The notes below the pieces were generated by a model that worked only from the letters and a program-made list of their open reading frames with translations, searched no databases and was not told the origin of the DNA. Below are positions 17,964-25,497 of a stretch of DNA of 64,000 nt, piece after piece. This stretch comes from JAEUIG01 sp046349775 (GTDB taxonomy: Bacteria > Planctomycetota > Planctomycetia > Planctomycetales > Planctomycetaceae): assembly GCA_046349775.1 (NCBI GenBank), contig JAXMBS010000008.1:38604-102603 (forward strand), in the 5' to 3' direction. Within the stretch, counting starts at the first letter, position 1; every line of letters begins with the position of its first letter. A program made the position numbers and the translations under genes.

Positions 17964-18935
17964 TTACTTCCCGTCGGCCGTCTGGACCGGCGGACGAATG
18001 GCCTCTAGGGTCACAGGACCGCCTGCCTGCTGCAGTTCACGCCGCCGCGCATCAACGTAGACCTTTGCGGCCACTTCGAGCAGTTCCTTGTCGCGGCCGG
18101 CAATCACGCCGTCGAGTTTTGAGGCGACGTGCTCGACCCAGCCCGGTTGATGGGCCATTGCCTCATCCATCATCCGTACGAACAGGGTCACTTCCTCAAA
18201 ATTGCGGTCAGCCATCTTGAAGCTCATCGGCGAGATCATTTTCGCAATGGCCTCGACTGCATCCGAGTGGAACAGCACAAACACGTCGCCGCTATGGGTG
18301 ACATAGTGCGTGCCGTCGCGATCCTGCCAGGCCCGCGATTGCAGGCACATCAGCCCCGTCGACTGAATGGGCCTGGCCAGCAGCGGGCTCTTGAAGTCGC
18401 CGGTGCACAAGACGAGCTGGCAGTTCGGGGAGCGGTGCAGCACCGTCACTTCCCCCAGCGTGCCGTCTTTGAGGTCGGTTTCATACTCGCTGGCGCCGGT
18501 CTGATGCATCTGCATTTCCGAGACGCCCATCACGCGCCAGATGCTGACGGCGACGTCGGGATTCTCAACGAAGAAGGAGTACACGCGCGGGTCCGTGCGG
18601 CAGGTGATCGTCGGCAGCCGGCGGAACAGGCTGGGGCCGCGGACGATCGGTTGCACGCGCTGCCGGTCACCGGCCGAGAGCCTGTCGAAGGGGAGCCGCT
18701 GCAGTGCCCGGGCCAGTTCGTCTTTCGACGACGATCCGGCCTGATTCACCTCGACGCGCAGCACTTTCCGGACGTCTGTCTCGCCGCCGGCGACCGGGAT
18801 GACTCCCGCGTCGATCTGTTCCAAAGCTTCGACCGGAATCGGCAGCTTTGACAGGTCAAGACGCAAGGGCTCCTGCTCGGCGGCGTCCAGACCAGCTGCC
18901 TGCACGCACAAGCGGTCAGGCACAGCGCGACCCAC
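17964..18935 (-). CDS. Secreted planctomycete hypothetical protein, start uncertain
   Basis: About 310 residues of soluble protein with no family I can name. Recognisable segments are L-D-L-S-K-L-P-I-P-V-E-A-L, S-F-F-V-E-N-P-D-V-A-V-S-I-W-R-V-M-G-V and Y-E-T-D-L-K-D-G-T-L-G-E-V-T, which suggest a mixed alpha/beta fold. In the frame given, the N-terminus lacks a signal peptide. In the neighbouring frame just upstream (about 18915-18950) lies W-V-A-L-C-L-T-A-C, and joining this to Q-A-A-G-L-D-A-A-E-Q would give a convincing export signal. A single indel near 18925 is therefore likely, and the true start lies upstream in the other frame. It converges with the lipid cluster. Confidence 0.55.
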   Translation of the reverse strand: MGRAVPDRLCVQAAGLDAAEQEPLRLDLSKLPIPVEALEQIDAGVIPVAGGETDVRKVLRVEVNQAGSSSKDELARALQRLPFDRLSAGDRQRVQPIVRGPSLFRRLPTITCRTDPRVYSFFVENPDVAVSIWRVMGVSEMQMHQTGASEYETDLKDGTLGEVTVLHRSPNCQLVLCTGDFKSPLLARPIQSTGLMCLQSRAWQDRDGTHYVTHSGDVFVLFHSDAVEAIAKMISPMSFKMADRNFEEVTLFVRMMDEAMAHQPGWVEHVASKLDGVIAGRDKELLEVAAKVYVDARRRELQQAGGPVTLEAIRPPVQTADGK

Positions 18936-19462
18936 GGCGCGCGCCCGAACGACTGCGGTTCCGCTATGTGGCCCCCTGGTCGAGTCAGCCCGCCGATTCG
19001 GGCGGACTGAAGTCGCCCCACGGGCGACATCCTTGTCGTGTGCGCAGTTTCCCTGTTGTTGCTGGGCCCTGCATGACCGCCCCTGTGGAATAATCGGCAG
19101 AACCGTCAGGTTTCGTCATGCGGAAATCAGCGACCACGGGCAACCGCTGGCTGAAGCCCGGCGCAGTGCTGCAGGAAAGAAGGTCGCTACTGGCTGGCAC
19201 CGAATTTGGGGACGCGGCTCCCCCGGATGGCATTGATGAGTCGCTGAGTGGATTCTCGGGCGGAAGCGAGCAGTCGGCGACTTACAACTCTAATGGGTGA
19301 AACACGTTAGAGGTTGCCAATGCTGAGGCGAGTTTTGGGGCAGATTCTGCTCCGTGTGCCATTCCATGACGTAGACTTGCCGTGACCTTCTGCGTCCGAA
19401 TTCCGGTCGTCCTGGCCTGTCACTTCAACACGACCTCGGTCGCAACACCCGTGAGGCGGATC
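18936..19462. other. Gene-poor stretch of about 530 bases
   Basis: No convincing coding sequence. It probably contains the true 5' end and promoter of the leftward gene ending at 17964. Short reading frames here have no protein-like features. No tRNA or riboswitch-like structure was seen. Confidence 0.4.
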
Positions 19463-19621
19463 ATGTTCGCGAGGGGATTCACCATCCCGGCGCTGCATCT
19501 GGAGTACCTGTTCAGCGACATCGGTTCGTGGTGGGCCAACGCCGGTGCGCACGACTTCGGAATGATGGCGATCGGGATTGTCGTCGGCGTTTGGTTCCTG
19601 ACGAAGTATTACTCCGACTGA
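19463..19621 (+). CDS. 52-residue single-helix membrane protein
   Basis: Starts at ATG 19463 after gaggcggatc. The sequence has a short amphipathic lead, W-W-A-N-A-G-A-H-D-F, then one hydrophobic helix (M-M-A-I-G-I-V-V-G-V-W-F-L) and ends K-Y-Y-S-D. The composition and start site look real, although the family is unknown to me. Its end overlaps the end of the opposing cbiX by 13 bases. It could be a small accessory subunit of a membrane complex, but there is no direct support. Confidence 0.45.
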   Translation: MFARGFTIPALHLEYLFSDIGSWWANAGAHDFGMMAIGIVVGVWFLTKYYSD

Positions 19622-20019
19622 CGCGCGTCTGCGCCGTCCGTCGAGACCGGTGCAGCGTCCGCTTTGGCCAGCAGCTCAAACACCAAAGCTGCGATGGCCG
19701 GATGCGCTCCCAACGGTTGCGCGAGTCGGAATTCCACGCCGGGATGTGCTATGGCGAACTGCCGCCGGAAGCTTTCCAAGTCGCGCGTCACGTGCAGGCC
19801 GGACGAGAGAAAGTAGGGGAACAGCAGCACCCGCTGCGCGCCGCGCTCGACGCACCCGGCAACGGCAGCCGGAATGGTCGGCTCCGCCAATTCCAGGAAG
19901 GCGGCGGCCACGTCGCACTCCGGCCGTTCCTGGCGCACGGCGTCCGCGAGCCGCAGCAACTCCGCGTTGGCCTCCGCGCGTCGGCTGCCGTGAGCAATCA
20001 AGACTATCGCCGTCCGCAT
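19609..20019 (-). CDS. cbiX: Sirohydrochlorin chelatase family protein (CbiX/SirB type)
   Basis: A short-form chelatase of 136 residues, the half-length single-domain type. It starts at ATG 20017-20019 with M-R-T-A-I-V-L-I-A-H-G-S; the histidine here is the first metal ligand. The second ligand lies in F-P-Y-F-L-S-S-G-L-H-V-T-R-D. A-A-F-L-E-L-A-E-P-T-I is the usual substrate-pocket region. Members insert cobalt, iron or nickel into sirohydrochlorin for cobalamin, sirohaem or F430 synthesis; which metal is used here is not visible. No other cobalamin or sirohaem genes are in the window. Confidence 0.85.
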   Translation of the reverse strand: MRTAIVLIAHGSRRAEANAELLRLADAVRQERPECDVAAAFLELAEPTIPAAVAGCVERGAQRVLLFPYFLSSGLHVTRDLESFRRQFAIAHPGVEFRLAQPLGAHPAIAALVFELLAKADAAPVSTDGADARQSE

Positions 20020-20250
20020 GTCGTCACCACATTTCGACGCATCTGCCGCAGACAATGCGCCACGCCTTTGCTGCGCGATGGACGTGCCACCCAGTCCTGT
20101 CCCAATCCTGCGTGCGCGCCACCACTCATCAAGCGACCAAACACCAAACCGCCAGCGTTCGTCACTGTCCCGACGTTCCCGCTTGCACCATCATAGAGGC
20201 CCACGTCAAACTTGCCCCTGTCAGACGTCATCACCCGCTGCGCCGCCTCG

Positions 20251-21972
20251 ATGTCCGAGCCTATCTTTTCCGCCACGACCGAACACCAGCCTGAGCGGAT
20301 CGGCCCGTACCGCATCGAACGCCGGCTGGGGGCCGGTGGGATGGGGACCGTCTATCTGGGCCGCCACGTCGATACCGGGCACGAAGCGGCCGTCAAAGTG
20401 CTGCCGGCGTCGATGGCCCGCGAAACGGGATTCGTGGCGCGTTTCACGCGGGAGATCGACGCCATGCGGCAGCTCAAGAGCCCGCATATCGTCGAACTTT
20501 ACGAGAACGGCGTCGACGATGGCACGTATTTCTACGCGATGGAGTACGTCGACGGCGAGACGCTCACACAGCGCCTCCGACGCGAAAAACGCATTCCCTG
20601 GCGGGACGTGATCGACATCGGCGTACAGATCTGCCGGGCGCTCAAGTCTGCACACAATTCCGGGATCGTCCATCGCGATCTCAAACCGTCCAACTTGCTG
20701 CTTGGCAAGGATGGCGTCGTCAAGCTGACCGATTTCGGCGTCGCGCAGGTTTTCGCCGGTGGCAAGCTGACGATCACCGGCGGCATGATCGGCACAGCCG
20801 AGTACATGTCGCCCGAACAGGCGGCCGGGCAGCGGGCGACCAAGCGGAGTGACATCTATTCGCTCGGCGCCGTGCTGTACGTGATGCTCACCGGGCGACC
20901 GCCGTTCATCGGCGACACCGCGATGGCGATTGCGCAGAAGCATCGATTCAACCAGTTCGACAGTCCCCGGCGGATCGTGCCGGAGATTCCGCACTGGCTG
21001 GACGAAATCGTCTGCCAGTGTCTCGAGAAGAAGCCGGAGGACCGGATTCCTGACGCCTACGTTCTTTCGCTGCGTCTGGCCGAAGTCCCCCGCAAAGTGG
21101 ACTACGTCAAGGGGAACGAGACGTTCGACTTCCAGAATTCTCAGCTCGCCGAAGAGGACACGCAGTCGTCGACCATCGACCGCCCGGCGCCCGCTGCCGA
21201 AATCGGCGGCACCCTGATGCGCGACCTGATGCGCGCCCAGGTCGAGGCGGGCGCGGCGCAGTCGCCGTTACAGAAGGCTTTCGACAACACCTGGTTTCTT
21301 GCGGCGCTATTGGCGCTGGTGATCGTCGGTGGCGTCCTCTGGCACCGCAGCAAGCAGGTGACTCCAGAGGAGCTCTTCGCCCGCGGCGTGGAATTCATGG
21401 GGCGTCCGCGCGGCGCGGCATGGGACTCAGCCCGCGACGACGTGTTTCAGCCTCTGCTCGCCCAGGACGGCGAGACCTGGGAACCAAGGGTGCGGCCGTA
21501 TCTCGACCAGATTGCCGCTTACGAGGCAGAGCGCGAACTGCGCGGCTCGGACTATCGCCGGGCCACTCGTGAACGGACCGATGTTGAACGGCTGCTGCTG
21601 AAAGGTCTCGATGAGCGCGATTCCGGACAACTTGTGGCGGCGGAACACACGTTCGCCGCTTTATCGGCCCTGCTGGATGGAACGCCCGACCAGGAGCGGT
21701 GGCAGCGCGTTGCGCGGCAGTTCCTGGCGGACGTCCACATGCAGCTGGCCGCGGCGGAGGAAACCGGCCGGGCCTATGCGCTGCTCAAATCCGCCCTGGC
21801 TCGCGCGGCGAAGCTGGACGCCGACGGACAGCGCGACGAGGCCCGCACAATTTGGCGCGGTGCGCTGGAACTGTATCATGACGATCCCGGCGCGCAGGCG
21901 CTTCTTGAGGACGCGCGCCGCGGATTGCAGTCGACCGATGTCCCATCCGCCGTCCCGAATCCGACTCCATGA
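20251..21972 (+). CDS. Membrane Ser/Thr protein kinase (PknB-like)
   Basis: A 573-residue protein starting at ATG 20251. The kinase domain spans about residues 20-280: glycine loop G-A-G-G-M-G-T-V-Y-L-G (27-37), catalytic Lys49 in A-A-V-K-V-L, H-R-D-L-K-P-S-N-L-L (141-150), D-F-G (161-163) and S-P-E-Q (187-190). A single transmembrane helix lies at about 347-365. It is followed by a roughly 200-residue, mostly helical, glutamate- and arginine-rich extracytoplasmic part that may be TPR-like. It has all the residues needed for activity. It overlaps apt by four bases (ATGA), so the two are co-transcribed, but I know of no established link between them. Planctomycetes carry many such kinases. Confidence 0.85.
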   Translation: MSEPIFSATTEHQPERIGPYRIERRLGAGGMGTVYLGRHVDTGHEAAVKVLPASMARETGFVARFTREIDAMRQLKSPHIVELYENGVDDGTYFYAMEYVDGETLTQRLRREKRIPWRDVIDIGVQICRALKSAHNSGIVHRDLKPSNLLLGKDGVVKLTDFGVAQVFAGGKLTITGGMIGTAEYMSPEQAAGQRATKRSDIYSLGAVLYVMLTGRPPFIGDTAMAIAQKHRFNQFDSPRRIVPEIPHWLDEIVCQCLEKKPEDRIPDAYVLSLRLAEVPRKVDYVKGNETFDFQNSQLAEEDTQSSTIDRPAPAAEIGGTLMRDLMRAQVEAGAAQSPLQKAFDNTWFLAALLALVIVGGVLWHRSKQVTPEELFARGVEFMGRPRGAAWDSARDDVFQPLLAQDGETWEPRVRPYLDQIAAYEAERELRGSDYRRATRERTDVERLLLKGLDERDSGQLVAAEHTFAALSALLDGTPDQERWQRVARQFLADVHMQLAAAEETGRAYALLKSALARAAKLDADGQRDEARTIWRGALELYHDDPGAQALLEDARRGLQSTDVPSAVPNPTP

Positions 21973-22502
21973 CAACCGTCGCACTGCCGGATTACATCCG
22001 CAGCATCCCGGACTTCCCCAAGCCGGGCATCATGTTCCGCGATATTACGCCGCTGTTGTCGCATCCGGACGCTTTCCGCACAGCCATCCGGCGACTCGCG
22101 GACGCCTTCCGTGATGACGGCGTCACCGTGGTGGCCGCAGCCGAAGCCCGCGGCTTCATCTTCGCCGCGCCGCTGGCCCTGGAGTTTGGTTGCGCGTTTG
22201 TCCCGGTCCGCAAGCCCGGCAAGCTCCCCTTCGATACGCGGGCGTTCCACTACGAACTGGAGTACGGTAAGGACACGCTGGAAATGCACTCGGACGCGAT
22301 CCAGGAAGGGGACCGTGTCCTGCTGATCGACGACCTGCTGGCGACCGGCGGCACGATGCAGGCGTGTTGCCGGCTGGCCGAGCAGAGCGGTGCGGTTGTG
22401 GTGGGTTGCGGCTTCGTGATTGAGCTGACGTTCCTGCCGGGCCGCGAACGTCTCGAACCGTATCGTGTCGTGAGCCTGGTTCAATACGACTCGGAAGAGT
22501 GA
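21969..22502 (+). CDS. apt: Adenine phosphoribosyltransferase
   Basis: A 177-residue purine salvage enzyme that converts adenine and PRPP to AMP in the cytoplasm. The length matches the family (170-180). It begins with the typical I-P-D-F-P-K-P-G-I-M-F-R-D-I-T-P-L-L. It has A-E-A-R-G-F-I-F near residue 60, R-K-P-G-K-L-P at 81-87, and the PRPP-binding motif V-L-L-I-D-D-L-L-A-T-G-G-T at 117-129. Translation is coupled to the kinase gene by an ATGA overlap. Confidence 0.95.
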   Translation: MTTVALPDYIRSIPDFPKPGIMFRDITPLLSHPDAFRTAIRRLADAFRDDGVTVVAAAEARGFIFAAPLALEFGCAFVPVRKPGKLPFDTRAFHYELEYGKDTLEMHSDAIQEGDRVLLIDDLLATGGTMQACCRLAEQSGAVVVGCGFVIELTFLPGRERLEPYRVVSLVQYDSEE

Positions 22503-22506
22503 CGGG

Positions 22507-22619
22507 CGTAGGTCATGCTCCTGCATGACACAGACATCGCTCGTCTGTCGAGTCGGGTCCAGGTCGGGAAGGCCGGCGGCAATGCGCGCGGATTGCGTCC
22601 GGCGGGAGTCTGACCTACG
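22507..22619. repeat. Short element with 9-base terminal inverted repeats
   Basis: A 113-base intergenic element bounded by cgtaggtca (22507-22515) and its exact reverse complement tgacctacg (22611-22619). Inside the left end is a perfect hairpin, gtcatgc-tcct-gcatgac (22512-22529). It lies directly after apt and could double as its terminator. It resembles small REP/MITE-type repeats, but no other copy is present in the window. Confidence 0.45.
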
Positions 22620-22691
22620 GGACTTGCACGATCTGTGCGAAGCCGCCGGGCTGCTGTACCCATCGAGCGCGTGCCAGCAAGGACGCTGGCT

Positions 22692-23981
22692 CTACGACGC
22701 GCTGGTCGGCTCGGTGCCCGCATCTCCCTCCGAGGCCTGACGCCCGGCCTGCCGGTGCTCCGCCGCAGGAATTCCGACGAGCGGCAGAGTCTGTCCATTC
22801 GGCTGCGCCGCCGGCATGAAGATGTGATCGAGCGGCTTCGCATCGAGGCTTAGCCGCAGCAGGAAGTAGATGATCGTCGCGGCCGTCCAGAAGAAGCTGA
22901 TCGCGAATCCCTCGAGCAGCCAGGCGAACACCTGGAGCCAGAATGACAGGGCACTTCCGGCGATTGTGTTCGGAGTTGACTCAGCGAACGATGCGGGATC
23001 GCCGAGCAGGACAGGGGGTCGCGTCATGAGTTCTTGCCGAACGTGGTCCGCTCCCATTCCGGACGCGACTGCCCAAGAAGCTAATTGCGCCCCTGTGTTC
23101 GCGATGTGCGTCGCAAACGTGAGGACAATTGTCCCGTAGACGACCATCAACAGCAGCAGCCACAGCGCGTACCAGGTCCGATTGAGGGCATAGTCGTAAC
23201 CCCTGCTCAAACCATCGAAGGCGTCCGTACCTTCCGTGCTGATCGTGGCGACCATCAGTGGCCAGCTCAGGCCGATGACCAGCAGCATGACTGCCAGCGC
23301 AACGCCGATCAGCAGCGGCAGGAACCACAGTGCGCCGGCCAGAATCGGACCGATGCCGGGGACGCGGCCAACGAGTCCGAGCACCACGCATATCAGCCAG
23401 AAGGCGCCGACAAACAGCAGCGGCAGCAACGGCGCGCCCATCGTCGAATTGAACCGCACCACCGCAAAACGCAGCGCGCTCCGGGCGGTCTGGCTTTCGC
23501 GATGGGCAAGCTGGACGGCCGCCATACGGGCGATCGCCGCGCCCAGGAGCGACCAGAGCGCCAGATGAAACAGCAGCCGCGTCCAGTGGTAGGCCGCCTC
23601 CGCCCACGTGTTTCCAGGCTCAAACAGCGACCGGCCCGGTTCGATGATCGTTTGCAGCGGACTCAGAACGCGTGGCCAGCGGTCGCCACGGTCTGTGAAT
23701 GGAATCGAGTCGGCCTTGAGTTCAACTCCAAATCCCTGCACGTATGTGTCGTGCAAGTGGACCGGCGATGATTCACTGCGAGCGCCCGGCGCCGGCGCGA
23801 ACGGGAGGGCATCGATCAGCCGGTCTCCCTGAACCAGCACGAATGCCGCCAGCGCTCCCAGCACAAGTTTGCGCGGGTCCAATGCGATCCGAAATGCCCG
23901 GAACAGGTGCAGCCAAGGCAGCCACCGTAGGAGCTGCGCCCGGTTCGTCTCGAAAAACCGTTCCTCAAGTTCCGCGGCCAT
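22692..23981 (-). CDS. Multi-pass membrane protein of unknown function
   Basis: A 429-residue protein with about six to seven hydrophobic helices. There is one near residues 37-55, one near 130-150, and three closely spaced between 180 and 245. Another is at W-Y-A-L-W-L-L-L-L-M-V-V-Y-G, and the last at W-L-L-E-G-F-A-I-S-F-F-W-T-A-A. A long polar loop follows the first helix. The segment D-A-F-D-G-L-S-R-G-Y-D-Y-A-L-N-R is characteristic of a conserved planctomycete membrane protein family without assigned role. The C-terminus is polar and low in complexity. It faces apt convergently across the repeat at 22507. Confidence 0.6.
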   Translation of the reverse strand: MAAELEERFFETNRAQLLRWLPWLHLFRAFRIALDPRKLVLGALAAFVLVQGDRLIDALPFAPAPGARSESSPVHLHDTYVQGFGVELKADSIPFTDRGDRWPRVLSPLQTIIEPGRSLFEPGNTWAEAAYHWTRLLFHLALWSLLGAAIARMAAVQLAHRESQTARSALRFAVVRFNSTMGAPLLPLLFVGAFWLICVVLGLVGRVPGIGPILAGALWFLPLLIGVALAVMLLVIGLSWPLMVATISTEGTDAFDGLSRGYDYALNRTWYALWLLLLMVVYGTIVLTFATHIANTGAQLASWAVASGMGADHVRQELMTRPPVLLGDPASFAESTPNTIAGSALSFWLQVFAWLLEGFAISFFWTAATIIYFLLRLSLDAKPLDHIFMPAAQPNGQTLPLVGIPAAEHRQAGRQASEGDAGTEPTSAS

Positions 23982-24054
23982 CGCATCCTCGCGATTTCAG
24001 ACATCCCAATGGGCGCTCCGCCCTGTGCGGACGGCCGACGCGCCGCCTCGAACC

Positions 24055-24136
24055 AATGGCACTTCGCTGTAGCTTGTCCGGCCTTGACTGCGTCGAGTTT
24101 TCGGCCCCTGGTGACGCTCTTCCAATCCAAGTGCCA
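24055..24136. repeat. Intergenic inverted repeat (tggcactt/aagtgcca)
   Basis: tggcactt at 24057-24064 is repeated in inverted orientation as aagtgcca at 24129-24136, flanking about 64 bases of GC-rich sequence. The rest of the 299-base space between the divergent genes at 23981 and 24281 shows no gene. The downstream part (24220-24280) probably holds the promoter of the protease gene. Confidence 0.35.
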
Positions 24137-24280
24137 CCCTAATGTAGTTCCTGCCCCCTGAAAGGCGAGCGACGGCAGTCGATTACCTGCCACGGACGGA
24201 CGACCGACCGAGCGTACTATAGTGAGGCGGACTGATCTGGTCGGCGCCGGTTCGGAACACTTCCACCGGGCAGGGGACAA

Positions 24281-24667
24281 ATGGGTGTCACATGCATCGA
24301 TGCGATCGTTCTGGGTCCGACGGGCAAGTCACAACAGGTGAACTTTCTGGTCGACAGTGGCGCACAATATACGCTGTTGCCACACGACGTCTGGACCGCC
24401 ATTGAATTGCGCCCCAAGCGCACACAATCGTTCCGGCTCGTCGACGGCACCTCGATCGACCGTTCGATCTCCGAATGCCACATCCCACTTCCCCAGGGGG
24501 ACGGGCATACCCCGGTCATTCTGGGAGAGTCGGGCGACGATCTCGCATTGTTGGGAGTTGTGATGCTGGAAGAATTCGGACTCCTGCTGAACCCGTTTAA
24601 TCGCGAACTCCAGCCGATGCAGATGCTGCTGTGGTGTACGGGTGATCTCGTCTGGACGCCTATCTGA
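24281..24667 (+). CDS. Retropepsin-like aspartic protease (single domain)
   Basis: A 128-residue protein. The active-site motif is F-L-V-D-S-G-A-Q-Y-T-L-L-P, equal to the D-S/T-G-A triad of clan AA proteases. The flap-like and second-half elements follow (V-I-L-G-E-S-G-D-D and L-L-G-V-V-M-L-E-E-F-G-L-L-L-N-P), where L-L-G-x-x-x-L-E is typical of bacterial retropepsin-like proteins. One D-S-G per chain means it must dimerise to be active. There is no signal peptide, so it is cytoplasmic. Natural substrates of such small bacterial proteases are generally unknown. The start ATG 24281 follows caggggac. Confidence 0.7.
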   Translation: MGVTCIDAIVLGPTGKSQQVNFLVDSGAQYTLLPHDVWTAIELRPKRTQSFRLVDGTSIDRSISECHIPLPQGDGHTPVILGESGDDLALLGVVMLEEFGLLLNPFNRELQPMQMLLWCTGDLVWTPI

Positions 24668-24733
24668 ACTCCGGCAAGAATTGTCGTGCTGAGGCGAATA
24701 CCGTCTCAGTCACTTCTGGCGGACAGATACCCC

Positions 24734-25417
24734 ATGCACGCATGGCTCCTCGCGGCAATTCTGGCGGGTGGAGCTCCCGGTGCCTCGTTGCACGAGGACT
24801 CAGTCGCTCTTTCCGCTGCTCTTGCCCCCGATCTGCAGACCGGCACGCTGCTGTTCACGGAAGGGGACTGCCTGGCCATCAAAGCGGCCGCCGGCGGACC
24901 CTACACGCACGTGGCCGCTGTCGTCATGAAGGACGGGACGCCGATCGTCTATGACAGCATGAACGGCGTCGGCGTGCGTAAACTCCCCCTCGCAGCTTAT
25001 CTCGAAACGCAGGCGCCCGACGAGATCGACGTGCTGCAACCGCGTTCCCCGCTCTCTCCACAGGATGCCGTCGTCTTTGAAGCGGCGCTCGAACAGCGCG
25101 TTGGTGCTCCCTACGCGGTGTGGCACTACATTCCCGGCGTGCGCGCATCGGCCGGCGTCCACTGCTCGGAGTACGTGACCGACGCGCTCATCTCGATCGA
25201 GCGGATCACGGCCGAGCGTCCGCCGCGCGTGTCTCCTTCGAGCCTGCATGAAGGGCTGATTGCGGGAGACGTCTACGCCGATTCTGCCAGCGTGCACTTC
25301 CCGCTGGAGCCTGAGCCGGTTGCGGCAGCCGGCTGGTGTGCGCAGGTGTGGCTCGACACCAAGCACTGCTGCGCCAACTGCTGCAACCAATTCAGCGGCT
25401 GGTTCCTGTGTCGATGA
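24734..25417 (+). CDS. Secreted YiiX/YebB-like papain-fold cysteine peptidase with Cys-rich tail
   Basis: A 227-residue protein. ATG 24734 begins a signal peptide (M-H-A-W-L-L-A-A-I-L-A-G-G-A-P-G-A-S). The circularly permuted NlpC/P60-like core has G-T-L-L-F at its start, the catalytic His in Y-T-H-V-A-A-V-V, and the catalytic Cys in V-H-C-S-E-Y-V-T-D. This order (His before Cys) is that of the YiiX/YebB group, which cleaves amide bonds in peptides or lipids. The last 25 residues contain seven cysteines, an unusual addition that suggests disulfides or metal binding. The start at 24686 was not used because it precedes the signal peptide. Confidence 0.7.
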   Translation: MHAWLLAAILAGGAPGASLHEDSVALSAALAPDLQTGTLLFTEGDCLAIKAAAGGPYTHVAAVVMKDGTPIVYDSMNGVGVRKLPLAAYLETQAPDEIDVLQPRSPLSPQDAVVFEAALEQRVGAPYAVWHYIPGVRASAGVHCSEYVTDALISIERITAERPPRVSPSSLHEGLIAGDVYADSASVHFPLEPEPVAAAGWCAQVWLDTKHCCANCCNQFSGWFLCR

Positions 25418-25423
25418 AGCAGC

Positions 25424-25493
25424 AGTGCGAAAAGTGAAAAAGTGCGAACAGTAACGACGACGTTCACCGGGGGACTGTCTGACTTTTCGCACT
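25424..25493. repeat. Inverted repeat agtgcgaaaagt, possible bidirectional terminator
   Basis: agtgcgaaaagt (25424-25435) is matched exactly by acttttcgcact (25482-25493), a 12-base inverted repeat between two convergent genes. The same 12-mer occurs at 40862-40873 with a near-perfect inverted partner, so it belongs to a dispersed family as well as being placed like a terminator. Confidence 0.5.
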
Positions 25494-25497
25494 CCCG

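Noticed and set aside
19118..19300. A 60-residue frame between the hypothetical gene and the small membrane protein
   Set aside because: No ribosome site, helix or motif; probably chance.
22525..22740. A 71-residue frame after apt
   Set aside because: It lies largely within the inverted-repeat element and has no protein-like pattern.
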